A DNA stretch of 57,743 bases from positions 1 through 57,743 of the forward strand of contig NZ_CVTB01000255.1 in assembly GCF_001050015.1 (NCBI RefSeq). The letters are read 5' to 3'. The notes beneath the pieces were generated by a model, which had not been told where the DNA came from, did not search any database, and saw only the letters and a list, made by a program, of their open reading frames with translations. The position numbers and the translations under genes were made by a program. This stretch comes from Mycolicibacterium malmesburyense. Lineage in GTDB: Bacteria > Actinomycetota > Actinomycetes > Mycobacteriales > Mycobacteriaceae. This document shows positions 35,569-45,450 of this stretch, piece by piece (position 1 is the stretch's first letter; the number at the start of each line of letters is the position of its first letter).

Positions 35569-36585
35569 ATGGCGTATGTGGCCGACAAATCCGACTCCGG
35601 CGGCGAGTTCAACCGCGACACCAAGTACATCGGCACTCGTATCACCGCCGATGGCCGCGACGGGTATCCCGTCGAACCCGGGCGGTACCGACTCGTCGTC
35701 GCGCGGGCCTGCCCGTGGGCCAATCGCACGATCATCGTTCGGCGGCTGCTGGGCCTCGAGGATGTGCTGTCGATCGGCTTCTGCGGGCCCACCCACGACG
35801 AGGACAGCTGGACGTTCGACCTCGATCCGGGCGGCGTCGACCCGGTCCTGAAGATCCCGCGCCTCAAGGACGCGTACCTCAAACGCTTCGCTGACTACGA
35901 CAAGGGCATCACGGTCCCCGCGGTCGTCGACGTGCCGACCGGTGAGGTCGTCACCAACGACTTCCCCCAGATCACGCTCGACTTCTCCACCGAGTGGACG
36001 AAATACCACCGCGACGGCGCACCGGACCTCTACCCCGAGCGCCTGCGCGGCGAGATCGACGAGGTGGCCCAACGCATCTACACCGAGATCAACAACGGCG
36101 TGTACCGATGCGGCTTCGCCGGTTCCCAAAAGGCGTACGAAAGGGCCTACGACCGCTTGTTCACCGCGCTCGACTGGCTCGAGGACCGCCTGGCGAACCA
36201 GCGATACCTGGTGGGCGACACCATCACCGAGGCCGACGTGCGGCTGTTCACGACGCTGGCGCGCTTCGACCCCGTCTATCACGGGCACTTCAAGTGCAAC
36301 CGCCAGAAGCTCGCCGAGCTACCCGCGCTGTGGGCGTACGCCCGCGACCTGTTCCAGACGCCGGGCTTCGGCGACACCATCGACTTCGTCCAGATCAAGC
36401 AGCACTACTACATCGTGCACACCGACATCAACCCGACGCAGGTCGTGCCGAAGGGGCCCGACCTGTCCAACTGGCTGACGCCACACGGCCGAGAAGCGCT
36501 GGGCGGCAGGCCGTTCGGCGACGGAACACCGCCGGGACCACCTCGCGACGGTGAGCGCGTCCCCGAGGGACACGGCGCGAACTAA
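35569..36585 (+). CDS. Xi-class glutathione transferase-like protein
   Basis: A 338-residue protein of the glutathionyl-hydroquinone reductase (Xi-class GST, YqjG-like) family. The catalytic Cys48 lies in ARACPWANRT, VTNDFPQITLDFSTEW follows, and the C-terminal helical domain contains RYLVGDTITEADVRLFTTLARFDPVYHGHFKCN, in adjoining pieces, which is the family signature. Mycobacteria use mycothiol instead of glutathione, so the true thiol partner here is open. Starts 17 bp after the right palindrome. Confidence 0.9.
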   Translation: MAYVADKSDSGGEFNRDTKYIGTRITADGRDGYPVEPGRYRLVVARACPWANRTIIVRRLLGLEDVLSIGFCGPTHDEDSWTFDLDPGGVDPVLKIPRLKDAYLKRFADYDKGITVPAVVDVPTGEVVTNDFPQITLDFSTEWTKYHRDGAPDLYPERLRGEIDEVAQRIYTEINNGVYRCGFAGSQKAYERAYDRLFTALDWLEDRLANQRYLVGDTITEADVRLFTTLARFDPVYHGHFKCNRQKLAELPALWAYARDLFQTPGFGDTIDFVQIKQHYYIVHTDINPTQVVPKGPDLSNWLTPHGREALGGRPFGDGTPPGPPRDGERVPEGHGAN

Positions 36586-37070
36586 CGGTCAGACCACACC
36601 GTGCGCACCGACCACTCGGCGTGCGGGGCGGGCACCTCTTCGTCGTCGATGCGGACCAGCGTGGGCAGCCACACGACGAACCCGGTGAGCTTGCCGCGTC
36701 GCGGGTCGACGGTCGGGATCGTCACCGCCAGCCGCGTGTTGGGCCGGAACTCCTCGACCACATCGGAATCCTCGTACTGGCGCAACAACACCCACGGCGC
36801 CCGGCCGATCGCGGGCGGCACCGACAACTGCACCGCGTGCCGTTCATCGACCGGCATTTCGCCCTGATCCTCGAAGACCTCGCACTTGGTCGGGTTCATC
36901 ACCTCGCAGTACCGATACGGTCCGATGCGAACCAGGTGACCGTTCGAATACGCGCTGATCTCAGGGTATTTCGACGCGTGGTCGTCGCCGCTGAGCCGCC
37001 AGACGAGCACGCCGGTGCCCACCGACGCGAGGACCACCACCGCGACGAGCGCGGCGATCATGCGCTTCAC
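36582..37070 (-). CDS. DUF2771-family exported protein
   Basis: A 162-residue protein with an N-terminal hydrophobic segment (MIAALVAVVVLASVGTGVLVW) and an extracytoplasmic domain containing two cysteines (RYCEVMNPTKCEVF). Equivalent to Rv0875c. The GTG at 37070 overlaps the stop of the MFS gene in a GTGA, so it is co-translated with it. The function is unknown; a role with the transporter is plausible. Its stop overlaps the convergent GST-like stop. Confidence 0.85.
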   Translation of the reverse strand: MKRMIAALVAVVVLASVGTGVLVWRLSGDDHASKYPEISAYSNGHLVRIGPYRYCEVMNPTKCEVFEDQGEMPVDERHAVQLSVPPAIGRAPWVLLRQYEDSDVVEEFRPNTRLAVTIPTVDPRRGKLTGFVVWLPTLVRIDDEEVPAPHAEWSVRTVWSDR

Positions 37071-38770
37071 TCGTGCGCCACCGCCGCGGTGTCGGGACGT
37101 CGGCCCTCTTGTTCGGCCAGCACGGGCCGGTTGCCGCCGAAGCCGGGTATCAGCGAGTCGCCGCGGTAGCTCACCACGGTCTGCGCCAGGCCGAGAATCA
37201 GCACCGAAGTGATCGCCGTGAAGCCCACCCACAGTTCGGTGTAGACCAGCACACCGACCGCACCGCCCGCGACCCACGCCAACTGCAACACCGACTCCGA
37301 GCGTCCGAACGCCGATGCCCGCGACTCCTCGGGCAGGTCGTCTTGCAGCGATGCGTCCAGCGAGGCCTTGCCGATCGCGCTCGACCCGGAGGTGAGCAGC
37401 GTGGCGATCGCCGCCACCAGCAGGTTGCCGGTCAGCGCCGCGGCCAGTGCGACGAGCGTGACCACGACCGTGCAGCGCACCACCACCTTCGCCGGGTGGC
37501 CCAGCTTGAGTCGCGCGCTGGTGAAGTTGCCCGCGAAGTTGCCGATCGCGGCGGCCGCGCCGATCAGCCCGAGTATGCGCAGCTGCTCCCAGCCGCTGGC
37601 GTCGTGCGATTTGGCGACGAACGCCGGATACAGGAACAGGAAGCCCACCATCACCTTGATGGTGCAGTTGCCCCACAGCGCGGCGATCGTGTTGCGCCCC
37701 AACGGCTGACGCGCCGACTTCGCCGGGGCCGACAGCTCCGCGCCCCGGCGCAGTTCACCGGTGCGACCGTGATAACTCAGCGTCGCGGGCACCTCGCCCT
37801 CGGTGACCTCCACCCACTTCGGGATCCGCATCGACAGCGCGGCGCCGGCCACCGACACCGCGACGATCACGTAGAGCGCACCCGGCATCTCGAACAGTTT
37901 GAACAGATACTCCGCGCCGGCGGCCACCGCTCCGCCGACCATCGTCCCGCCGAGCAGACCGAACGTGGTCAGCCGCGAGTTCACCCGCACCAGGTCGATG
38001 GTCGGTGGCAGCACCCGCGGCGTCACCGCGCTGCGTAGGACGCTGAAAGACTTGGACAACACCATCATTCCCAGCGCGCACGGGTAGAGCACCCACGACG
38101 GGAAGCTGCCCGTGGCGCCGTCGTAGTTGGCGATCAACACCACCGCCAGCGCCGTGCGCAGCCCGAACGACGTGGCCAGCGCGACGCGGCGACCGTGCTG
38201 CAGCCGGTCGAGCGCGGGTCCGATCAGCGGGGCGATGACGGCGAACGGCGCGATGGTGATCAACAGGTACAGCGCGACCTTGCCCTTGCTCTCGCCGGAG
38301 GCCGCCGCGAAGAACAGGGTGTTGGCCAACGCCACCGCCATGGCGGCGTCGACGGCGAAGTTCGCGACCACCGGCCACGTCAGCGCGGTCAGGCCGGACT
38401 TGTCGGCGCCGTCGGCGGTCGCGGCACGGTGCACCAGGCCGTACATCTTCGAGCCCATTTCGCGGCTGCGCTGCGCGGCCGCCCGTGTGACGGTGACGGT
38501 GACCTTCTCGCCCGCCGCACCGCCCGGCCTGCTGTACGGCGGGGGCGTGGCGCCGAACTCGCGCGTGGGCTCGTCGAGCGGCGGCAGCCAGCGGTTGGCG
38601 CTCGGCGTCGGCCCACCGCGCCGGGGGCGACGGTAGCTCGGGTCGCTCGGATAGTTCGCCATCCCCGGATGTTCGTCATGAAACCGGTCGTCGGCCGGCG
38701 GGCGCGGCGGGTAGTACCGAGGGTCGCGCCGACCCGCATAGTCTCGGGGGTCACGACGCGGTCCGGTCAC
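37067..38770 (-). CDS. MFS-type membrane transporter
   Basis: A 567-residue protein equivalent to Rv0876c. A hydrophilic Arg/Pro-rich N-terminal tail of about 120 residues (RRDPRDYAGRRDPRYYPP and onward) is followed by about a dozen hydrophobic segments in MFS arrangement. An insertion near the middle (SYHGRTGELRRGAELSAPAK) is the usual central loop. Substrate is unknown. GTG at 38770 is chosen, matching the M. tuberculosis start MTGP. Confidence 0.85.
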   Translation of the reverse strand: MTGPRRDPRDYAGRRDPRYYPPRPPADDRFHDEHPGMANYPSDPSYRRPRRGGPTPSANRWLPPLDEPTREFGATPPPYSRPGGAAGEKVTVTVTRAAAQRSREMGSKMYGLVHRAATADGADKSGLTALTWPVVANFAVDAAMAVALANTLFFAAASGESKGKVALYLLITIAPFAVIAPLIGPALDRLQHGRRVALATSFGLRTALAVVLIANYDGATGSFPSWVLYPCALGMMVLSKSFSVLRSAVTPRVLPPTIDLVRVNSRLTTFGLLGGTMVGGAVAAGAEYLFKLFEMPGALYVIVAVSVAGAALSMRIPKWVEVTEGEVPATLSYHGRTGELRRGAELSAPAKSARQPLGRNTIAALWGNCTIKVMVGFLFLYPAFVAKSHDASGWEQLRILGLIGAAAAIGNFAGNFTSARLKLGHPAKVVVRCTVVVTLVALAAALTGNLLVAAIATLLTSGSSAIGKASLDASLQDDLPEESRASAFGRSESVLQLAWVAGGAVGVLVYTELWVGFTAITSVLILGLAQTVVSYRGDSLIPGFGGNRPVLAEQEGRRPDTAAVAHE

Positions 38771-38858
38771 GAAGTCGATTCTCCACCATCGAAGCGGTGG
38801 CGGGCGTGCAGCCAACCGGTGTGGCTGACTGTTGGCCGGTCAGGCAGTATTGGGGGCG

Positions 38859-39620
38859 ATGAACAGCGTGACCGAATCCGCCGAGCGGCCGGATCTGGAG
38901 GAGGTGCTCCTCGGCGCCGTCGACGACGCCCGCACGGCGATCGTCGAGTTCAGCGGCGAGGACGCCGTCGGTGAATACCTGGGTGCCAGCTTCGAGGACC
39001 CCACCGCGGCCACGCACCGCTTCCTCGCCGACCTGCCGGGCTACCGCGGGTGGCAGTGGGCCGTCGTCGTCGCGGCATGGCCGGGCGCCGACCACGCCAC
39101 CATCAGCGAGGTGGTGCTGGTGCCGGGACCCACGGCGTTGCTGGCGCCGAAGTGGGTGCCGTGGGAAGAGCGTGTCCGACCCGGCGACCTCGGGCCCGGT
39201 GACCTGCTCGCGCCCGCTGCGGACGACCCGCGACTGGTTCCGGGGTATATGGCGACCGGTGATCCGCAGATCGACGACGTCGCGCTCGAGGTCGGTCTGG
39301 GCCGTCGCCAGGTGCTCAGCCAGTGGGGCCGCATCGATGCCGCGCAACGCTGGCACGACGGCGACCACGGCCCGAATTCGGCGATGGCGCGCTCGACGCG
39401 GCGGGTGTGCCGTGACTGCGGCTTCTACCTTCCGCTGTCCGGAGCGCTCGGCACGATGTTCGGCGTCTGCGGCAACGAGTTCTCCGCCGACGGTCACGTC
39501 GTCGACGCCGAATACGGTTGCGGCGCACACTCGGACACGCCGCAGCCCGCGGGAAGCGGATCGCCGCTGTACGACCCGTACGACGACGGCGTGCTCGACC
39601 TGACCGAGCCGGCCGACTAG
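38859..39620 (+). CDS. DUF3027-family protein
   Basis: A 253-residue soluble protein equivalent to Rv0877. The C-terminal third carries a possible zinc site: VCRDCGFYLPLSG and GVCGNEFSADG with a later GCGAHSD. WVPWEERVRPGDLGPGDLL is the conserved centre. Function is unknown. ATG at 38859 is chosen; the frame begins at a TTG nine codons earlier. It diverges from the MFS gene and overlaps the stop of the convergent SRPBCC gene. Confidence 0.88.
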   Translation: MNSVTESAERPDLEEVLLGAVDDARTAIVEFSGEDAVGEYLGASFEDPTAATHRFLADLPGYRGWQWAVVVAAWPGADHATISEVVLVPGPTALLAPKWVPWEERVRPGDLGPGDLLAPAADDPRLVPGYMATGDPQIDDVALEVGLGRRQVLSQWGRIDAAQRWHDGDHGPNSAMARSTRRVCRDCGFYLPLSGALGTMFGVCGNEFSADGHVVDAEYGCGAHSDTPQPAGSGSPLYDPYDDGVLDLTEPAD

Positions 39621-40069
39621 TTCTCGGCCGCGGCCTTGATCCGCGCGAGCGACTCGTTCATGCCCTCGACCAGTTCGCGCTCGAAACTGGGCACCCCGCC
39701 CATGAACGCGTTGACCGTCATATTCGAAACCGCCTTCACGCCGTTCTCCGCGTGACGGGTCTCGATCAGCCGGGTTCCGGTCTGTGTGGGTTCGAGCTCA
39801 TAGCTCCACACCGTGCCGTTCTCGTTGACCCGAAACGCCAACTTCTTCTCCGGGATCAGCTCGGTGATCTGGCTCGTCGTGGGCCAGAACAAGAACTTGC
39901 GTCGATTGAGGTTGACCGTCTTCGCCCCCGGCCGCAGCGGGCCGAACGTCTTCATGAGCCGACACTGCGGGCTCCATCGCGGCATGTTCTTGAGATCGGA
40001 GATCAGTTCCCAGACCTTCGATACCGGGGCATTGATCGTCGTCTCGGCCTGCAACAGCGGCGATGCCAT
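39617..40069 (-). CDS. SRPBCC-family protein
   Basis: A 150-residue polyketide cyclase-type SRPBCC protein (AETTINAPVSKVWELISDLKNMPRWSPQCR). It is not a close copy of the three at 10.7-13.2 kb. GGAGGA precedes the ATG. A lipid or small-molecule binding role is inferred from the fold only. In M. tuberculosis this position has a PPE gene, as I recall. Confidence 0.85.
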   Translation of the reverse strand: MASPLLQAETTINAPVSKVWELISDLKNMPRWSPQCRLMKTFGPLRPGAKTVNLNRRKFLFWPTTSQITELIPEKKLAFRVNENGTVWSYELEPTQTGTRLIETRHAENGVKAVSNMTVNAFMGGVPSFERELVEGMNESLARIKAAAEN

Positions 40070-40096
40070 TGCGTCCTCCTGTCTCGTCGTCTCGTG

Positions 40097-40336
40097 CTAG
40101 GTGAGTCCGCTTTGCGCCCCGCGCGATCCGCGACGCACGGCGCGACGTTGCCACAACCAGATGCCGGTGCCAAGGGCGCCGACGCCCAACCCGGCCATCG
40201 TGTAGGGCCGCCATTCGTGTAGACCGGTCACCGTGAACGCCAGGATCGCAGCGACGACCCATCCGGCCGCGATCGCGACGATGACCGGCAGCGGCTTGAG
40301 CAGGCCGCCGGGCAGGGGAGGCGGTTGTGGGGTCAT
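40097..40336 (-). CDS. DUF2530 membrane protein
   Basis: A 79-residue protein with two hydrophobic helices (PVIVAIAAGWVVAAILAF and MAGLGVGALGTGIWLW) and a basic C-terminal tail. It matches Rv0879c in position and type. It lies 27 bp upstream of the SRPBCC gene on the same strand. Function is unknown. Confidence 0.85.
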   Translation of the reverse strand: MTPQPPPLPGGLLKPLPVIVAIAAGWVVAAILAFTVTGLHEWRPYTMAGLGVGALGTGIWLWQRRAVRRGSRGAQSGLT

Positions 40337-40378
40337 CGCTATGAAAGGTAGCCCACCGCACGGCGGTGCCGGCCGGGC

Positions 40379-41230
40379 GTGACGATGACCCACAGCGTGA
40401 TCGACGTCGCCGATCCGTCCGATCCGCGGCTCGACGACTTCCGCGACCTCAACAGCGTCGACCGCCGACCCGACCTGCCCACCGGTAAGGGGCTGGTGAT
40501 CGCCGAGGGCGTGCTCGTGGTGCAGCGGATGCTGGCGTCGCGGTTCGTCCCGCGCGCGATGATGGGCACCGACCGCCGCCTGCAGGAGCTCGCGGCCGAC
40601 CTCGTCGACGTCTCGGCCCCGTACTACCGGGTGTCCGCCGACGTGATGGCCGACGTGGTGGGCTTTCACCTCAACCGCGGTGTGCTGGCGTCGGCGTCGC
40701 GGCCGCGGGAGCTGACGGTCGCCGAGGTGCTCGACGGTGCGCGCACGGTCGCGGTCCTGGAGGGCGTGAACGACCACGAGAATCTCGGTTCGATCTTCCG
40801 CAACGCGGCCGGCCTCGGCGTAGACGCGGTGGTCTTCGGCACCGGCTGCGCCGATCCCTTGTACCGGCGTGCGGTCCGGGTGTCGATGGGGCACGCGCTG
40901 CTCGTCCCGTATGCGTGGGCACCGTCATGGCCGGCGGATCTGGAGCTGTTGCGCGACAACGACTTTCGGCTGCTGGCGATGACGCCCGCACCGGCCGCGC
41001 GCACCCTGGCCGACGCGCTGTCGAGCGTCGCCGACGACAAGGTGGCGATCCTGGTCGGCGCGGAGGGGCCGGGTCTGACCGAGCGGACGATGCGCGCGGC
41101 GGACCTGCGGGTGCGGATCCCGATGTCGCGGGGGACCGACTCGCTCAACGTCGCGACCGCTGCCGCGCTGGCGTTCTACGAGCGGGTTAGATTGGGCACC
41201 GGCCAGGCGGAGCGGAGCGATTCGGAGTGA
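40379..41230 (+). CDS. SpoU/TrmH-family RNA 2'-O-methyltransferase
   Basis: A 283-residue SPOUT methyltransferase equivalent to Rv0881. The three motifs are visible: NDHENLGSIFRNAAGLGVD, ILVGAEGPGLTE and IPMSRGTDSLNVATAAALAFYE, which together form the SAM-binding trefoil knot. The N-terminal domain is L30e-like. It methylates ribose in rRNA or tRNA, target not decided. GTG at 40379; ATG six bases later is possible. It is coupled to the next gene by a GTGA overlap. Confidence 0.92.
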   Translation: MTMTHSVIDVADPSDPRLDDFRDLNSVDRRPDLPTGKGLVIAEGVLVVQRMLASRFVPRAMMGTDRRLQELAADLVDVSAPYYRVSADVMADVVGFHLNRGVLASASRPRELTVAEVLDGARTVAVLEGVNDHENLGSIFRNAAGLGVDAVVFGTGCADPLYRRAVRVSMGHALLVPYAWAPSWPADLELLRDNDFRLLAMTPAPAARTLADALSSVADDKVAILVGAEGPGLTERTMRAADLRVRIPMSRGTDSLNVATAAALAFYERVRLGTGQAERSDSE

Positions 41231-41508
41231 CTGAGATGACCGACGACTCGACGCCGTGGGCGATGGGGTTGACGGTGGCGGGCTTCGTCGCGGCGGTGAT
41301 CGCGGCCGCCATCGTGGTGCTCAGCCTCGGGTTGCTGCGATTGCACCCGCTGTTGGCGATCGGACTCAACCTGGTCGCGGTCGGCGGACTGGCGCCGACG
41401 GTGTGGGGGTGGCGCAATCGGCCGGTGTGGCGGTGGTTCGTGCTGGGCGCCGGCGTCGGTGTGGCCGCGGCGTGGTTGGTCGTGCTCGCGGTCGCGTTGA
41501 GCAGCTGA
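41227..41508 (+). CDS. DUF2537 membrane protein
   Basis: A 93-residue protein with three hydrophobic helices and a WGWRNRPVWRWFVLGAG loop between the second and third. Equivalent to Rv0882. The GTG at 41227 overlaps the methyltransferase stop in GTGA. Function is unknown. Confidence 0.85.
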   Translation: MTEMTDDSTPWAMGLTVAGFVAAVIAAAIVVLSLGLLRLHPLLAIGLNLVAVGGLAPTVWGWRNRPVWRWFVLGAGVGVAAAWLVVLAVALSS

Positions 41509-41525
41509 CCTGACCTGGCGGAGGA

Positions 41526-42347
41526 TCAGCGCTGGCCGCTGGAACGGACGCCCAACAGCACGTCCTCCCACGCCGGAACGGCGGGCTTGGCCTTACCCCG
41601 GCGGGCCTTGGCCTGCTTCGGTGCGACGGGCTCGGGAGCCTCTTCGGGCTGCGGCTCGGGGGCGGTGGCCTGCACCGGCGGGTCGATCGGAAGCGTCGGC
41701 TCATCGACCTCGGCCTCGACCTGCGGCGCGGGCAGCGCGGCGACCGGACGCAGCGGGCGCGTGAAGGTCGGGTCGATCAGCTCGGACGCCGCGTCGTCGA
41801 ACGCCGTCACCGTCCCACCGTGCGCGCCTGGGACGAACCGGAAGTGCGCGACGTTGTCCGACATCCCGGCCTTCCACGCCAGCTGCACGGTCCAGCGGCC
41901 GTCCTCGTTGCGCCAGGCGTCCCACGCCGGCGCGTCCGGGTCGAGCCCGCGCGCGATGAGCGCCGTCGTGACCGTCTCCAGCAGCGTCAGCACCGAGGGA
42001 CCGTCGGGCAGCACCGGGTGCGCGGCCGTTGCCAGTTCGGCGGCCCGTGCACGCTCGAGCAACACCGGATGCGCGAACCGCTCGACGCGCGACACGTCGA
42101 CCCCCGACGCCTCCGCGACCTGCTCGACAGACGCACCCGCTCGGATGCGGGACTGAATCTCCTTGGGGCGCAGCACGTTTTGAACCTCGGTCTCGTCTCG
42201 TGACTGGCTCGAACCCACCTGGTCGCCGCGCACGGCGGCGCGCAAACGATCGTCGCGCAGCAGCGTGAACTTCTCGCCGGAGCCGTCGGCCTCGCAGATG
42301 ATTCGTTTGCCGTCCACATCGAGTCCGACGACTTTGAGTTCCCGCAT
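41526..42347 (-). CDS. sepH: Cell-division regulator SepH
   Basis: A 273-residue DUF3071 protein equivalent to Rv0883c. The N-terminal domain begins RELKVVGLDVDGKRIICE and contains a helix-turn-helix-like part (IQSRIRAGASVEQVAEASGV). The C-terminal part is disordered, Pro/Glu/Ala-rich, and ends with a conserved WEDVLLGVRS. SepH binds FtsZ and stimulates Z-ring assembly in actinobacteria. GGAGGAGGTCGCC precedes the ATG at 42347, which decides the start over an ATG 36 bases upstream. Confidence 0.92.
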   Translation of the reverse strand: MRELKVVGLDVDGKRIICEADGSGEKFTLLRDDRLRAAVRGDQVGSSQSRDETEVQNVLRPKEIQSRIRAGASVEQVAEASGVDVSRVERFAHPVLLERARAAELATAAHPVLPDGPSVLTLLETVTTALIARGLDPDAPAWDAWRNEDGRWTVQLAWKAGMSDNVAHFRFVPGAHGGTVTAFDDAASELIDPTFTRPLRPVAALPAPQVEAEVDEPTLPIDPPVQATAPEPQPEEAPEPVAPKQAKARRGKAKPAVPAWEDVLLGVRSSGQR

Positions 42348-42430
42348 GGCGACCTCCTCCGGGCTAGCGCAAAGCCCGATCAACCGGACACTACTGCGTT
42401 ATCCGCTCGTTACCTGGTACGACACGCCAG

Positions 42431-43666
<1,236 letters not shown>

Positions 43667-43756
43667 TCACAAAAGTGGGTAAACGACCTCTATAGAGACC
43701 TCGCTGTGTCCATACTGTGACCTGTCGGGGACTGAAGCTCGAGCCCAGGGGGGCAC

Positions 43757-44245
43757 GTGAACAGTCGCAGAAGAAGCTCGGTCCTGCTTTCCATGTGCAC
43801 GGTGGCGTTCGCGGTCTGCGCATCGATGGTCGCGGTGCCGGCGCACGCCGATGGCGCCGACGACGGTGCGCTGCTCAACGAGATCAACGCCGCCCGCGCC
43901 GCCAACGGATGCGGTCCGGTCGCAGCGAATCCACAGCTGAGCGCGGCCGCGGCCCGGCAGGCCAACGACATGCTGGCCAACAACGTTCGCAGCCACACCG
44001 GTTCGGACGGGTCATCCGTCGGCCAGCGCATCACCGCCGCCGGCTACACGCAATTCTCCACCGCCGGCGAGATCATCTTCTGGAGCACCGGGGTGGCGGC
44101 CGTTCCCGCAGAAGCCGTGAACTGGTGGATGAACAGCCCCGGCCACCGCGCGATCATCACCGACTGCGGGATGAGCGAGGTCGGCGTCTCGGTCGTGCGC
44201 AACGGTGCCCGGGCCGCCGCCGTGGGTGAGTTCGGCAGCAGGTAA
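43757..44245 (+). CDS. Exported CAP-domain (SCP/PR-1) protein
   Basis: A 162-residue protein with a signal peptide ending near AHA at residue 31. The CAP fold is visible in LLNEINAARAANGCGPV at the start and NWWMNSPGHRAIITDCGMSEVGV at the end, with a possible disulfide between Cys51-type and the later Cys. CAP proteins act outside the cell, with lipid-binding or cell-wall roles. GTG start at 43757 follows AGGGGGG. It is inserted between serC and the diiron oxygenase gene, where M. tuberculosis has none. Confidence 0.85.
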   Translation: MNSRRRSSVLLSMCTVAFAVCASMVAVPAHADGADDGALLNEINAARAANGCGPVAANPQLSAAAARQANDMLANNVRSHTGSDGSSVGQRITAAGYTQFSTAGEIIFWSTGVAAVPAEAVNWWMNSPGHRAIITDCGMSEVGVSVVRNGARAAAVGEFGSR

Positions 44246-44282
44246 CGCCCGCACCTCCCCGCGTTCCAGCGCGCCCGTCCAG

Positions 44283-44298
44283 TGTGACCGCGATCACA
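44283..44298. promoter_or_regulatory. Consensus CRP binding site
   Basis: TGTGACCGCGATCACA is a perfect TGTGA-N6-TCACA. It lies 123 bases upstream of the diiron oxygenase gene and 38 bases after the CAP gene. In M. tuberculosis the serC-Rv0885 region is a CRP target, which supports the call. It is about 680 bp from the serC start. Confidence 0.8.
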
Positions 44299-44420
44299 TA
44301 CTGTCGTCATCGACCCCGTGTGACACATCGCGCTCGGGGGTATGTTCAGTAGGCGATACCTCCGGTACCGTTGTTGGACATCAGAGGCGTGAATGTAAAC
44401 CTCACAGGGGAGGTCTGAAA

Positions 44421-45437
44421 ATGGCGCGAACCCGGCTGGTCAGGCGATGGCGTCGCAACATGGAGGTCAGCGACGACGCCGAGTACGTCGACACGCTCAC
44501 CACGCTGTCCGAGGGTTCGGTGCGGCGGAATTTCAACCCGTACACCGACATCGACTGGGACTCCCCGGAGTTCGCGGTCACCGAGGACGATCCGCGCTGG
44601 GTGCTGCCGGCGACCGATCCGCTCGGCGGGCATCCCTGGTATCAGGCGCAGCCGCTCGAGCGGCAGATCGAGATCGGGATGTGGCGTCAGGCCAACGTCG
44701 CCAAGGTCGGGCTGCAGTTCGAGATCATCCTCATCCGCGGCCTGACGAACTACGCGTTCTGGGTGCCCAACGGCTCACCCGAATACCGGTACTGCCTGCA
44801 CGAGTCGGTCGAAGAGTGCAACCACACCATGATGTTCCAGGAGATGGTCAACCGCATCGGCGCCGACGTGCCGGGCATGCCGCGCATGCTGCGGTGGCTG
44901 TCGCCGTTCATCCCGCTGGTCGCCGGGCCGCTGCCGATCCCGTTCTTCTTCGGCGTGCTCGCCGGCGAGGAGCCAATCGACCACACGCAGAAGAACGTGC
45001 TGCGCGAGGGCAAGGATCTGCACCCGATCATGGAACGGGTGATGGCCATTCACGTGGCCGAGGAGGCCCGGCACATCTCGTTCGCGCACGAATACCTACG
45101 CAAGCGGTTGCCGCGGCTCAACCGTCGTCAACGGTTCTGGCTGTCGCTGAACGTGCCGATCATCATGCGCGTGCTGTGCCAGGCGATCATCGTGCCGCCC
45201 AAGGCGTTCTGGCGGGAGTTCGACATTCCCCGCTCCGTGCGCAAGGAGCTGTTCTTCCGTGCGCCGAAGTCGCGGCAGTTCCTGCGTGACATGTTCGGCG
45301 ATGTCCGGATGCTCTGTCACGACACCGGGCTGATGAACCCGTTCGCGAAACTCGTGTGGCGGCTCTGCAGGATCGACGGTCCGCCCAGCCGCTACCGCAG
45401 CGAGCCGGCCCGCCAGCACGTGGTTGCCGCGGCGTAA
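44421..45437 (+). CDS. AurF-family diiron oxygenase
   Basis: A 338-residue protein equivalent to Rv0885. The diiron ligands line up with AurF p-aminobenzoate N-oxygenase: Glu101, Glu132 and His135 (EECNH), Glu184 (GEEPID), then His211, Glu215 and His218 (HVAEEARH), with the same spacing within the last three and to Glu184 as in AurF. AurF oxidises an aryl amine to a nitro group using electrons from an outside donor. fprB follows after 13 bp and is a natural donor. ATG at 44421 is preceded by AGGGGAGGT. Substrate is unknown, and a hydroxylase or metal-dependent role without N-oxidation is possible. Confidence 0.9.
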   Translation: MARTRLVRRWRRNMEVSDDAEYVDTLTTLSEGSVRRNFNPYTDIDWDSPEFAVTEDDPRWVLPATDPLGGHPWYQAQPLERQIEIGMWRQANVAKVGLQFEIILIRGLTNYAFWVPNGSPEYRYCLHESVEECNHTMMFQEMVNRIGADVPGMPRMLRWLSPFIPLVAGPLPIPFFFGVLAGEEPIDHTQKNVLREGKDLHPIMERVMAIHVAEEARHISFAHEYLRKRLPRLNRRQRFWLSLNVPIIMRVLCQAIIVPPKAFWREFDIPRSVRKELFFRAPKSRQFLRDMFGDVRMLCHDTGLMNPFAKLVWRLCRIDGPPSRYRSEPARQHVVAAA

Positions 45438-45450
45438 GGGGAGCGCGCCT